This document shows positions 19,498 to 27,858 of a stretch of 64,000 nt of DNA, in pieces (position 1 is the stretch's first letter; every line of letters begins with the position of its first letter). The DNA is from Campylobacter jejuni (GTDB lineage: Bacteria > Campylobacterota > Campylobacteria > Campylobacterales > Campylobacteraceae): the NCBI RefSeq assembly GCF_001457695.1, contig NZ_LN831025.1:930001-994000 (forward strand), read 5' to 3'. The translations under genes were made by a program, and so were the position numbers. The notes beneath the pieces are model-generated. The model saw only the letters and a program-made list of their open reading frames with translations, did not search any database and was not told the DNA's origin.

Positions 19498-20404
19498 TCA
19501 TGTTTTTATGAGAAAAAATATTTTAGATATAAAAATCAATTAAAAACAAGTGAAAAAATAAGTATTTTTTTAATAGTGTATTTTTTATACCACTTTTATC
19601 TCTATATATTTTAGACTTAAAATAAAATTAATTAAAATTAGTATTAAAATTTTATCTTTTTTTCTGTGAATTTTCATATAAAAAATATTGTTTTTTAAAT
19701 GATTTAAAAAAACAAAAAATTATCTTGTACTTTTCACGAGCAAAAATTCAAAGAGAAAATTACAGCAAAACTATATTTATTTTGATTTATTTTTTTGTTT
19801 TTTTATCTATCATTTTTTATTTTTATTTTTATTTTTATTTTTATTTTTATTTTTTTACCTATCTTTACTCTAAAATTTTTGTAAATTTTTCAATTAAAAA
19901 ATACTCCAAATCCAAACCCACGAAAAGACAAAAAATAGTTTTAATTAAGCATTAAAAAGTCTAGCCTTTAGCAAGGGCATTTTTATACCTAACCTAAAGT
20001 AAAGAATACCTATTTTTAGGGACTTTATAGCATAGCTTATTGCGATTTGTCTTTTTTTTAATATTGCACCTAAAAAATTTTTGTACCCAACATTCATTAA
20101 CTTCGTTAATAATATTGCCATTTTTATACCCAAGCTAAACCGTTTTCACCCCCCCCCCTTTTTTTTAAATAGAAAAGCTTTCTTCTCGCCCTTTATCACC
20201 TCATTTATTCCCCCTTCTTTATCCGCTACATTTCATTGAATAATTTTCATCATTTATTGCCTCATTCTTTCTCTCATTTACTCCCTATCTTTGCCACTTT
20301 TTAAACATATTTCTAGCATAAACTTTCTCTGATATATAAAAAACCCAAGTTAAATAAAAATACGGTTTAATTTCATAAAGCACTAAAACCACAGGAGAAA
20401 ACTT
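19498..20404. other. Low-complexity intergenic region with (ATTTTT)n and a C10 tract
   Basis: About 900 bases without a convincing gene. It includes a hexanucleotide run of ATTTTT (about 19,812-19,855) and ten C (20149-20158). A 62-codon minus-strand frame (19945-20133) starts LGIKMAILL and ends LGIKMPLLKARLF; it lacks a ribosome site and may be relict coding sequence downstream of the poly-G run. Confidence 0.5.
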
Positions 20405-20836
20405 ATGTCTAAAACTAATACACGCCCAAGCGAAAAAAATAAAATGCACAAAGCCATAGAAACTTGGTTTACCAAAATATACCTAAACAAAATAATCCAC
20501 AAAGAGAAAAACGACAAATTATTTGTCAATATAACTAGCTGTCTAGCATTCATACTCTCAATCTATGGCAAAACAGATGAAAACAAAAGCAAAATGACAC
20601 CTGCTGTTATTGCTCATATTAACACCACTAAAAACACTTTCACCGCCAAACTAAAAAGAGTAAAAAACCATAAAAGCATTATCGATTTACAAGCCAAATA
20701 CCCAAAGCTTGATATAGTTTCAGCCTATCAGTTTCTAATACTCAAAGACAAATTCAAAATTACCAAATCAGGAATCCAAGATTTTGAAATACTAATCGAT
20801 ATTCTTTCAAAAAACGCCCAAAAATCAAAAAAATAA
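20405..20836 (+). CDS. Hypothetical protein, plasmid/island type
   Basis: A 143-residue basic, helical, soluble protein (MSKTNTRPSEKNKMHKAIE start) with CAGGAGA 8 bases before its ATG. No motif recognised. Its base use is somewhat less AT-rich than its surroundings, with many AAA/AAC and ACC codons, hinting at separate origin. A palindrome AGCCTTTTAAAGGCT at 20871-20885 follows as a probable terminator. Confidence 0.55.
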   Translation: MSKTNTRPSEKNKMHKAIETWFTKIYLNKIIHKEKNDKLFVNITSCLAFILSIYGKTDENKSKMTPAVIAHINTTKNTFTAKLKRVKNHKSIIDLQAKYPKLDIVSAYQFLILKDKFKITKSGIQDFEILIDILSKNAQKSKK

Positions 20837-21492
20837 CCCTAAAACGAAAACCCATTAAAAAAATCATTTTAGCCTTTTAAAGGCTAATTCTGTCATTTTA
20901 AACCCTATATCCATTCAAGATACCCACTTGCAATCAAAAAAACACAAAAAACCTACAAAAATCGCAACACAAAACAAAAACCACAGCCCATTTCAAAACT
21001 GCAAAGCATTTTTGAAAATTCGCAAGAACTTCTAAAATAAGCCCTAGCTCTCATATTATCGCTATAAATCAAGCACAATCAAAAATACACGCCATGAAGA
21101 AAATTTTGCAGTTTTTAGCTCTAAAGTCTATTTTTGCCAAAAATCTTACACAATAACTCGATTATCAATAATGCTTAAAAACCTACAAAATAGATATTTT
21201 AAAAGCTTTTTACAAATCGCAAAATGTCGGTAAAACATTAGCATAATTTGCCTACAACAATAAGCTTTAAACGCCTATATTTAGGCTATATTATTGCATT
21301 ATGTCCATTGGCTCAACTTTTTACATTTTTTTCAAAAAAGCAAAAGAGCCTAAAAATAAGGGTTTTAGCATAATAAGCCCTGAATATTGATATTTTATTT
21401 TTTATTACACTTTTTAGTATATTTTTTCAACAATAAAAATTAAATTAATATTAAAAAAACCCTATAAAATAGTATTTTAAATAAACTCTTTT
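20837..21492. other. Non-coding stretch after the 143-residue gene
   Basis: Roughly 650 bases with stops in all frames. It holds the probable terminator at 20871-20885 and a hairpin-forming GCCTATATTTAGGC near 21270. It leads into the iteron-like repeats. No gene supported. Confidence 0.4.
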
Positions 21493-21745
21493 TTGTAGTT
21501 AAGTTGTAATAAAGTTGCACTCAAGTTATAGTAAAAATAACATTAACTACATATTAACTACACTTTTACTTCAAAAAACATGCAAATTTTCACATTTTTG
21601 TAGTTAAAGTGTAATAAAGTTGAACTCAAATTGTAGTAAAAGTGTAGTGAAGTTGAAATAAAAATTACATATTGCTTGAAAACAACTTGTAATATATGTA
21701 TTTTATTTAGTTGATTTGTAATTAACTCGCAACAACTTATATTTT
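21493..21745. repeat. Iteron-like direct and inverted repeats
   Basis: A ~44-base unit beginning TTGTAGTTAA, containing GTAATAAAGTTG, then a CTCAA core, and ending AGTAAAA occurs at 21493-21536 and again at 21598-21641 with few changes. Inverted half-sites (AACTACA, ACTACACTTTTACT) lie between at 21545-21570, and further GTAGT / AGTTG words follow up to about 21745. This resembles iterons of a plasmid replication origin or a dense operator array, though no Rep gene of a known iteron family is adjacent. Confidence 0.5.
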
Positions 21746-21839
21746 AACTCCAACAGGAAAAGTAATAGGCACTCCTATTGAAGGAGCGGTTGATTCTGAC
21801 ATACTTTTTGGACTATTGAAAGGTTTAGAAGACAATTAG
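21726..21839 (+). pseudogene. 3' remnant of an unidentified gene
   Basis: An open frame without a start codon, reading TPTGKVIGTPIEGAVDSDIL then LFGLLKGLEDN and ending TAG at 21837. Codon use looks genuine, in contrast to the repeats before it. It is probably the tail of a gene truncated when the repeat region was joined. It ends 9 bases before the DUF3825-like gene. Confidence 0.4.
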
Positions 21840-21848
21840 GTTTTTAGC

Positions 21849-22856
21849 GTGGAAAAAAACATAGAAAAATTAATTTTAGAAGCCTATGAAGATAGTAAAA
21901 CTAAATTTAACCATGTTACTACAGGACATATCAGTCAATATTTGAAAAGAAAATATGATTTAAAAATCAATTGTAGTAAGGCATTAATAGAAGCAGGCTT
22001 TGATCTTGAAAAAGATGAAAACGAACCTTCTTTAGTTTATGTTAAAAAAGCTACCACAAGAAACAAGACTTCAAATCGTGATCAAATTCAAAACAAAGTT
22101 GAAGAGAAACCTTTGTTGTTTCAATTTGCCTATTTTCCAAATTTTCTAAATACACTCCAAGAGCTTTCTAATATAGCTCAAAAAGAATTTTGGGGAAACG
22201 GAAATAATATTTTATTTTCTTATCTATTTAAATATTTTGAGTTCATTTACGAAAATAAAAGCTATCCTGATATTATTACTTATAATAAAGACAAAACAAA
22301 GGCATGTTTCAATACAGGTTTGTATAGTACAGGTGTTTTTCCAATATTTGCATACTTTGAAAAGCAGGAAAATGGAGGATACATTTTTAGAAAATTTTGT
22401 TCTAATGGAGATAGAGTTTTAGATGATTTAGAAATACCTAAATCTTTAAGCGATTATGATACATTCAAAAATGAAATCATTTTTGATAGTAAATTAGATT
22501 TTAGAGTAAATCATTTGCATCTTTTTGAGAGAAAAGAGCGATTACCTGAAATTGTGAAAAAACTAAATGATAGGTTCATAGGACACATTATTAATGGTGA
22601 ATTGAAAATCATCAAAGATAATTATAATCTTCAAAAGATGATTATTCCTGCAGCTTATAAGCAAAGGGTAGTTTTATACATTCCTTTGAAACTTCAAGAA
22701 GAATCAGTTGATACGATAGTTGTAGTTGAAAAAGAGGAGGTAAAAAACGAGCAGTATTACGCTGTGAGAACTATACTAAATCCGCATGATAATATTTACA
22801 AAACCGCAAGAGTTCTTTCGATAGTTGAATCTGAATGGGTTAAAAACACCATTTGA
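21849..22856 (+). CDS. DUF3825-like protein with N-terminal helical domain
   Basis: A 335-residue soluble protein. Residues 1-65 look like a small winged-helix or LOTUS-like domain (VTTGHISQYLKRKYDLKINC). From about 85 the sequence matches my recollection of DUF3825: NNILFSYLFKYFEFIYENKS, CFNTGLYSTGVFPIFAYF, and late VVLYIPLKL and YYAVRTILNPHDNIYKTARVL. The domain occurs with RNA-binding or OST-HTH modules and is thought to be RNA-related; the role is unproved. The start is GTG or the codon at 21849 following AGGTTTTTAGC; weak ribosome site. Confidence 0.6.
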   Translation: MEKNIEKLILEAYEDSKTKFNHVTTGHISQYLKRKYDLKINCSKALIEAGFDLEKDENEPSLVYVKKATTRNKTSNRDQIQNKVEEKPLLFQFAYFPNFLNTLQELSNIAQKEFWGNGNNILFSYLFKYFEFIYENKSYPDIITYNKDKTKACFNTGLYSTGVFPIFAYFEKQENGGYIFRKFCSNGDRVLDDLEIPKSLSDYDTFKNEIIFDSKLDFRVNHLHLFERKERLPEIVKKLNDRFIGHIINGELKIIKDNYNLQKMIIPAAYKQRVVLYIPLKLQEESVDTIVVVEKEEVKNEQYYAVRTILNPHDNIYKTARVLSIVESEWVKNTI

Positions 22857-22861
22857 AAGTG

Positions 22862-22902
22862 AAAACATTGATAAAATAGGCTTTTGAGATAAGTCTATTT
22901 TA
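22862..22902. repeat. 41-base repeat, copy 2 (downstream of the DUF3825-like gene)
   Basis: Exact match to 13577-13617. It is the 3' end of an antitoxin-like gene without the rest of the gene, so it marks either a deletion scar or a recombination site. Confidence 0.85.
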
Positions 22903-22986
22903 CCATATAAACAATTAAGAATAGGCTAAAACAAAATTTTTGTAAAATAAAACAATACAAGATAATAAAAATTCATTTAAAAATAC

Positions 22987-23212
22987 TATAATTAAAGCGT
23001 ATTAAGTATGGCTACTCTTTCGGTTATAAGAAGGAGGCATGATGAGTAAGATCATTGAGTTTTTAGTTCTTGTCTTAGAATTAATTAACGAGATAATCAA
23101 ACTCGTTGATTATCTCACTTAAAAAACCGAAATAATTATAAATAAACCACGCTTAGTCTTAGCTTAATACAATTGTAACAAAAAACATTGAACCGAAAGA
23201 GGCGTGGCTTTT
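22987..23212 (+). ncRNA. Candidate type I toxin mRNA (locus C), 5'-3' pairing
   Basis: TATAAT at 22987-22992 predicts a transcript from about 22999. Its 5' segment CTCTTTCGGTT (23015-23025) is exactly complementary to AACCGAAAGAG at 23191-23201 near the 3' end. AAACCACGC (23144-23152) can pair with GCGTGGCTT (23202-23210), followed by T-rich sequence as terminator. Within the ORF a perfect hairpin GAGATAATCA / TGATTATCTC is present. Long-range end pairing around a small hydrophobic peptide ORF is the hallmark of Hok/AapA/Fst-like type I toxin mRNAs. No strong antisense promoter was seen. Confidence 0.45.
23042..23122 (+). CDS. Small hydrophobic peptide (26 residues), type I toxin candidate
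   Basis: AAGGAGG lies 4 bases before the ATG at 23042 (another ATG is 3 bases earlier). The peptide reads MSKIIEFLVLVLELINEIIK then LVDYLT: an amphipathic or membrane-inserting helix with acidic residues. It is embedded in the 5'-3' paired transcript described at 22987-23212. Similarity is to the class of Fst/TxpA-type peptides in size and layout, not by alignment. Confidence 0.45.
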   Translation: MSKIIEFLVLVLELINEIIKLVDYLT

Positions 23213-23220
23213 GGTTTGCA

Positions 23221-24117
23221 TTATTTTGGATTTGAATGCTTTTTTAATTCCCTATTCCAATAAAAGAAATACTTTGAATCTAGTTTATTTAGTATATTTA
23301 AAATAAAATTATTTATTTTATTTTTTTTGAAAACTATTGCATATGTCTTATCATTATTTAATTTGTAATTTTTATAATCTTGTGCTGTAAAAATTTGATT
23401 AAATAAAGAATTTATTTTATATATATTATCCTCATGGGTTATAAAAATTTCATACTCTTCTAAAAGTTTTTTTAAATTATATTGATTTAATTTTTCTATT
23501 TTTATCCTAGCTTTAACTTTATATTTATCTTGGTTATTCCTTAAGTGGTATAAAGCAACCGCAAAATGATGAGAACCATTATGATTATTCCATTCATACC
23601 AATCAGCCCACTCATAATAAGTGAATTCTAAAATTTTATCTTCTTGAAAATGTTTAATACATGACTGTAAATCCCATCCACCCTTTTTATTTAATGCTCG
23701 AAAAGTATCAAAACCAAATAAATAAATTATATCTCTAGGATCTATATTAGATTCATATAAATTAATATTAGCAAAATAATTAGTTTCGTTGTTAGATCTT
23801 GAGCAAGAAATTGATTTTACAACTCCTAAATCAAAATCATCTATTTCTTTATATTCATCTTGTTTAAATAAATTGCTAAGTAAACCAATAAAATCATCTT
23901 GCTTTTGTAGCCATTGTCCATCTTTAATATATACTAATGAAGATTTTATATAATATTCATTCAACTTTAATAACTTAATTATACCCCCAGAAAACGAGAA
24001 GCAATTAATATTATCATTCCAAGAATAGTTTAGTTCTTTTAAATCTAAATTTAATAATTCAAACAATACCTTTTGAATGCGATAGTTTTCCAGATACAAT
24101 TTTATTTTTTCTAGCAC
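23221..24117 (-). CDS. Hypothetical protein (298 residues)
   Basis: A soluble protein with no family I can name securely. The central stretch GGWDLQSCIKHFQEDKILEF followed by YYEWADWYEWNNHNGSHHFAVALYHLR is rich in aromatic residues and His, and the NGSHHFAV motif resembles that of a DUF6685-like family from memory. It runs convergent with the locus C small peptide transcript, its stop lying at the foot of the predicted terminator. The start is preceded by a weak AAGGAATAAAGTG. Possibly part of a defence or toxin-like gene pair, but this is only inferred from location. Confidence 0.5.
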   Translation of the reverse strand: MLEKIKLYLENYRIQKVLFELLNLDLKELNYSWNDNINCFSFSGGIIKLLKLNEYYIKSSLVYIKDGQWLQKQDDFIGLLSNLFKQDEYKEIDDFDLGVVKSISCSRSNNETNYFANINLYESNIDPRDIIYLFGFDTFRALNKKGGWDLQSCIKHFQEDKILEFTYYEWADWYEWNNHNGSHHFAVALYHLRNNQDKYKVKARIKIEKLNQYNLKKLLEEYEIFITHEDNIYKINSLFNQIFTAQDYKNYKLNNDKTYAIVFKKNKINNFILNILNKLDSKYFFYWNRELKKHSNPK

Positions 24118-24375
24118 TTTATTCCTTCAGCCACCAATAAATTAAGCCTTTCTATATTAATTATATAAAAAAAAGCTTTTGATATAATTAAACATTAAAA
24201 TAAACAAATCATTAAAAATCTAATATTAATAAAATCAAGACAATCAATGCAATTAATTTTATAAAAACTACATTCATGATAAATCTTAAAAAATATTTTT
24301 AAACTATTCCTGAATATAATTCTTGCTATGTTTTAAAAATTATTTAGTTTAGAAAATTTTATAAAGGTTTTAACT

Positions 24376-24628
24376 ATGAAAGAAAAAGAATATAGCATTG
24401 TGAATAATTTGCTTAATCTTGATTTTAATAAATGTGAAAATATATTTTCACTTCATGAATTAATAAAAAGAATTGCGACTATTGTTTTGTAAAGATGGTT
24501 CTAATGCTAGAAACAAAATAGCACATGCAAGATTTTCCCAAGATGCATTTGATGGGTATTATAGACTAGCGGATTATATGTGGATTTTTTTGATGGTGTT
24601 TTTTATTAAAAACCATAACAAAAAATAA
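24376..24628 (+). pseudogene. HEPN-like (RNxxAH) protein remnant
   Basis: Starts MKEKEYSIVNNLLNLDFNKC and stops at 24490 in the first frame. A neighbouring frame continues SNARNKIAHARFSQDAFDGYYRLADYMWIF to 24626. RNKIAH is the Rx4-6H signature of HEPN domains, common in abortive-infection proteins and RNase toxins. The piece is much shorter than known AbiV or similar genes, so an internal deletion plus frameshift is likely. Confidence 0.5.
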
Positions 24629-24655
24629 TATATTATATATGTCTGCATTTTCCCA

Positions 24656-24744
24656 AGTCAAATAAAAAAGAAATCCGTTTCAAACCCCTAAAAATAGGCA
24701 TTTTATAGCATAAATACTTGCAAAAATTATTAAAAAATGGTATT
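24656..24744. repeat. Promoter-region repeat, copy 1
   Basis: About 90 bases similar to 25284-25374, including TAGGCATTTTATAGCA and a -10-like element (GGTATTAT). It begins with CAAGTCAAATAA, which mirrors the stop of the RelE-like toxin gene, so a toxin-gene tail seems to have been duplicated with the promoter. It lies just upstream of the antitoxin gene. Confidence 0.6.
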
Positions 24745-24776
24745 ATCATGTTAATAACTTTAAAAAGGAAATTATA

Positions 24777-25010
24777 ATGCACACTATAACCATTACAAGT
24801 GATGATATTGATTTTATAAAAAGTTTAGAATGTTTGTCAAAAAATGCAGGAGCTATTTTTAAAATTTCTAAAAATGATTTAGAGGCTACTTTGGATAATT
24901 ATGAAGATAATCGAACCATAGATGAAATAAAAAAAGAAGCTGAAGAAACTTTATTACACTATAAACAAGGAAAATTATCAGTAACTCCATTAGGTAGCGA
25001 ATGGCTGTGA
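24777..25010 (+). CDS. Type II antitoxin (RelB-like)
   Basis: A 77-residue protein: short beta-prone N-terminus (MHTITITSDDIDF), a middle helical part and an acidic stretch (DEIKKEAEETLLHYKQGK) ending GSEWL. This is typical of antitoxins that wrap a RelE/ParE toxin. Its stop is directly followed by the toxin ATG (TGAATG). AAAGGAAATTATA precedes the start. It would neutralise the toxin and repress the promoter located in the repeat at 24656-24744. Confidence 0.7.
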   Translation: MHTITITSDDIDFIKSLECLSKNAGAIFKISKNDLEATLDNYEDNRTIDEIKKEAEETLLHYKQGKLSVTPLGSEWL

Positions 25011-25292
25011 ATGAAAATTGTGGAAAGTGATAAATTTAAAAAAGAACTTAATAATATTTTAGCCTTTATTGCTAAAGATAGTGTGAGTGCAAAAAATTAT
25101 TTTTCAAAATCTTTAAAAGATGCTATTTTGTGTATTGACAATATGCCTTATAAATTTCGAAAATCTACTCTTTTTAATGATGAAAACATAAGAGATTTTA
25201 TCTTTAAGAAATATGTCATTCCATATTATATAGATTTAAAAAACGATAAAATACTTTTAATTACGATTTACAAAAATAACCTTGTCAAATAA
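25011..25292 (+). CDS. Type II toxin, RelE/ParE family
   Basis: A 93-residue protein with the RelE/ParE plan: MKIVESDKFKKELNNIL, helix, FIAKDSVSAKNYFSKSL, then beta strands FRKSTLF, FIFKKYVIPYYI and DKILLITIYKN. The hydrophobic end strand (ILLITIY) and the preceding Y-x-IPYYI are diagnostic. RelE members cut ribosome-bound mRNA, ParE members poison gyrase; which applies cannot be decided here. Encoded immediately after its antitoxin. Appears intact. Confidence 0.75.
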   Translation: MKIVESDKFKKELNNILAFIAKDSVSAKNYFSKSLKDAILCIDNMPYKFRKSTLFNDENIRDFIFKKYVIPYYIDLKNDKILLITIYKNNLVK

Positions 25293-25374
25293 AAAAAAGA
25301 ACCCCATTTGAACCACTAAAAAATAGGCATTTTATAGCAAAAATACTTGCAAAATTTATTAAAATATGGTATAA
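25284..25374. repeat. Promoter-region repeat, copy 2
   Basis: Second copy of the element at 24656-24744, overlapping the end of the toxin gene. It contains TAGGCATTTTATAGCA and the -10 TATAAT (GGTATAATTTT) and would drive the membrane-protein gene at 25418. Confidence 0.6.
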
Positions 25375-25417
25375 TTTTATTAAAAATATGAATAAGTTAT
25401 AATTGAAAGGAATAAAG

Positions 25418-25693
25418 ATGGATAAAGCGCACTTAATTATTTATTTAGCAGTACTTGCATCTATTGTTAGTGTTTTAATAACTTGTTGTCTTTTGTATTT
25501 AATCAGAGATAGGTTAAGCAAATTGTTTTCTAAAAATACATTATTGAAAATCAAGAAGTTTTTAAAAGAGAATTTTGAAGATACTGATGACTCATTAAGA
25601 TCACGCTCGTCAATTTTTGAAAGTGATTATATTAATGATCCAAAATATAGCTTTATGATAGGAAATATATACTATACTACTAATCGCCACTAA
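25418..25693 (+). CDS. Small single-span membrane protein
   Basis: Start at ATG 25418 with AAAGGA 6 bases upstream; an upstream in-frame TTG overlaps the ribosome site and is rejected. The 91-residue protein has a membrane span at about 6-30 (LIIYLAVLASIVSVLITCCLLY) and a polar cytoplasmic tail with SLRSRSSIFESDY. Its promoter is a copy of the toxin-antitoxin promoter, suggesting shared control. Function unknown. Confidence 0.5.
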   Translation: MDKAHLIIYLAVLASIVSVLITCCLLYLIRDRLSKLFSKNTLLKIKKFLKENFEDTDDSLRSRSSIFESDYINDPKYSFMIGNIYYTTNRH

Positions 25694-25722
25694 GCCTAGT
25701 TAAAACTAGACTCGGTGCATTA

Positions 25723-27858
25723 TTATTTATAAGCATCATTGATTTTTTCATTTCTTTCTTCTATAGCAGTTCCTGTTTTAAATTCAGCTGCATTTGCTGC
25801 TTTTTGAATTCCACCTGCTAATCCTTCTGATTTAACATCATTAGGGGCATTTCTTGTTGCCATAAAGCCTTTTTGTCTTGAATTTAAATCATCTATGGCT
25901 TTATTGTGATCAGTCATAACACCTCTTGGATCATGATAATTGTGTTTTGATTGTCCAAACAATCCATTTGAATTGACATTAGAATCTACTCCTGCGTAAT
26001 GTGATAATCCTTGCATATCCCCTCTTGCAGCCATATTTTCAACAGCATTCACAGCAGAAGCCACATTTTCTTTACTAACTACGCCACCATAATTTTCATT
26101 GATATAGCCTTGAACGATAGATGAGCCACCATCATAACCCACTGAATTATTAAGTGTTTTAGCTTCATTATAGCTATCCATAGAACTTTTAATACTAGCA
26201 GAATTTGTAACATTTCCTGTTTTAAGAAGATTGTTAAATGAAGCACTTGCATCTCTATTTTTGCCAATTTCATTAGAAAGACTTTCGTTAAAGGTTTTAT
26301 TAAATGTTTCTTTTTGATCTTTGCTTAGATTTTGATACCAAGCTTCAGATTCTTGAGAATTTGTAGATAGTTCCCCACTAACACCGAAACTAATTCCAAC
26401 TTTTCCACTTATAATATCATTATAAGCTTGTTTTACATCCACACCTGTTGCTTTAGAATAAGCATTAGCTAAAGCATGTTGCGTTGCATTAGTAATAGCA
26501 CTTCTATCATTTTCTGATAAGGCTAAGCTATCTCCTTTTCCACTAGCAACTTCTAAAGCTCTTTGAGATAGGTTAGAATTTTGAATCACATCACTTAGAG
26601 CGTGTGCTCTTGTTTCTAAATTGCTTGCAGTCATACCCGCATTTAAACCTTTAATAGAAGCATTACCTATAGAACCATTAGCATTGATTACAGCTGAACT
26701 TCCTGTCATATTATCTTTAACTAATTCGCCACCATGTTGCATATCTCTTGTTCCCATAAAACTTCTACCGCTAACACCAAACGAAGATTGAAGAGTATTA
26801 TAACCTGCACCCACAGCCCAAACTTCATCTCCTCTAGGAGCAGCAATGCTAGTTTGTGTAGATAAGGCTTGCTGATTTGCAAAGCTTCCAGCAGCTCTTG
26901 AAGCACCTGCTAGAGCTTGAGATAATCCAGAAGCAAAAGTTACAAATCCTTGTTCACTTGCTTTAGCTATAGCATAAGCTAAAACAGGAGTACTCATTAC
27001 AAGATAATTCATGAAATTTGATCTATTTGCTACTTCTTTAAATATAAGCATATTATCTCCTAAGCTTAAAGCTGCTTTTCCACCTGTTATTACTTGTGCA
27101 ACATTCATAAGATTAAAATCATTTAGATAATTAATAATACAAAGTATAGGAGTCCAAAGCACTATCCAAATACATAGAGTAAAAAACATCTTAATATGAG
27201 CGTAAGAGCCAAATACAATAGAAAGCAAAGCAACAAGCCAAGATAAACCTATAATAATAGCTGTTAAATAAGCTTTAGCTAAAGGCAAATAAGTTTGTGC
27301 CATGTGTCCTTGTGCTTGCATACTTGCATAAAATTGCTGATCCGCATAAGCAGTATTTGCAGCCACAGAAGCAGGATTTAATCCTACTGATTTAGCGGTA
27401 TTAATGATTGCATCTTGAGAAGCAAGCATTATCATGGATTGCTGTAAATAAGATCTAGCACTTACAGCTTGTTCATTATAGATTTGTGCAGCGCCTAAGA
27501 ACTTTTGCTCATAATTTGCCATATCATCTACCATACCAAGCAAAGCAGCATGAATCTTCATAGCTTCATCTGTATCTTTTTTAATCATTTCAACGATTTG
27601 AGGACCTGCATCAGAACAAGGCACAACACTTTGTTCTTCAATATTATTGTTATTTTTAAACAAAGGAGTAAGCTGAGAGCCATTGCCTATGTTTGTGAAA
27701 AGATCTTGCATTAAATTATCAGAGTTTTGAAAAAGATTTCTACCTTGTTGATTAAGCAAGATACCTACTGAAACGCAGTTTCTAAAGTAAAAATCAATAT
27801 TTTTTTGCAAAGTTGCATCAATAGCCGAAAGCTTTACGCTTGGCAAAGTACTCATCAC
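25723..27858 (-). CDS. traG: TraG-type conjugation protein, C-terminal portion after in-frame stop
   Basis: A 711-codon frame that continues, in the same reading frame, the ORF at 27859-28368; a single TAA separates them. It covers the middle and C-terminal part of an F-type TraG: CVSVGILLNQQG region, membrane section (about 198-300, LTAIIIGLSWLVALLSI), LAYAIAKASEQGF, and a long Ala/Ser/Asn-rich periplasmic tail. TraG takes part in mating-pair stabilisation and pilus assembly. The GTG-ATG directly after the stop could permit re-initiation. No other tra genes are present nearby, so it is probably relict. Confidence 0.75.
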   Translation of the reverse strand: MMSTLPSVKLSAIDATLQKNIDFYFRNCVSVGILLNQQGRNLFQNSDNLMQDLFTNIGNGSQLTPLFKNNNNIEEQSVVPCSDAGPQIVEMIKKDTDEAMKIHAALLGMVDDMANYEQKFLGAAQIYNEQAVSARSYLQQSMIMLASQDAIINTAKSVGLNPASVAANTAYADQQFYASMQAQGHMAQTYLPLAKAYLTAIIIGLSWLVALLSIVFGSYAHIKMFFTLCIWIVLWTPILCIINYLNDFNLMNVAQVITGGKAALSLGDNMLIFKEVANRSNFMNYLVMSTPVLAYAIAKASEQGFVTFASGLSQALAGASRAAGSFANQQALSTQTSIAAPRGDEVWAVGAGYNTLQSSFGVSGRSFMGTRDMQHGGELVKDNMTGSSAVINANGSIGNASIKGLNAGMTASNLETRAHALSDVIQNSNLSQRALEVASGKGDSLALSENDRSAITNATQHALANAYSKATGVDVKQAYNDIISGKVGISFGVSGELSTNSQESEAWYQNLSKDQKETFNKTFNESLSNEIGKNRDASASFNNLLKTGNVTNSASIKSSMDSYNEAKTLNNSVGYDGGSSIVQGYINENYGGVVSKENVASAVNAVENMAARGDMQGLSHYAGVDSNVNSNGLFGQSKHNYHDPRGVMTDHNKAIDDLNSRQKGFMATRNAPNDVKSEGLAGGIQKAANAAEFKTGTAIEERNEKINDAYK

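Noticed and set aside
19812-19855. ATTTTT repeats as possible CRISPR or contingency repeat
   Set aside because: A simple hexanucleotide run without spacers and not inside a supported gene. No CRISPR array was seen anywhere in the window.
19725-19955. Plus-strand frame encoding a long Phe/Tyr run
   Set aside because: Produced by the ATTTTT repeat; not a plausible protein.
19945-20133. 62-codon minus-strand frame with repeated LGIKM segments
   Set aside because: No ribosome site, low-complexity composition and no recognisable domain; kept only as a comment on the intergenic region.
26079-26273. Alternative-frame ORFs inside the TraG-like gene
   Set aside because: Same-strand frame shadows of the long traG frame.
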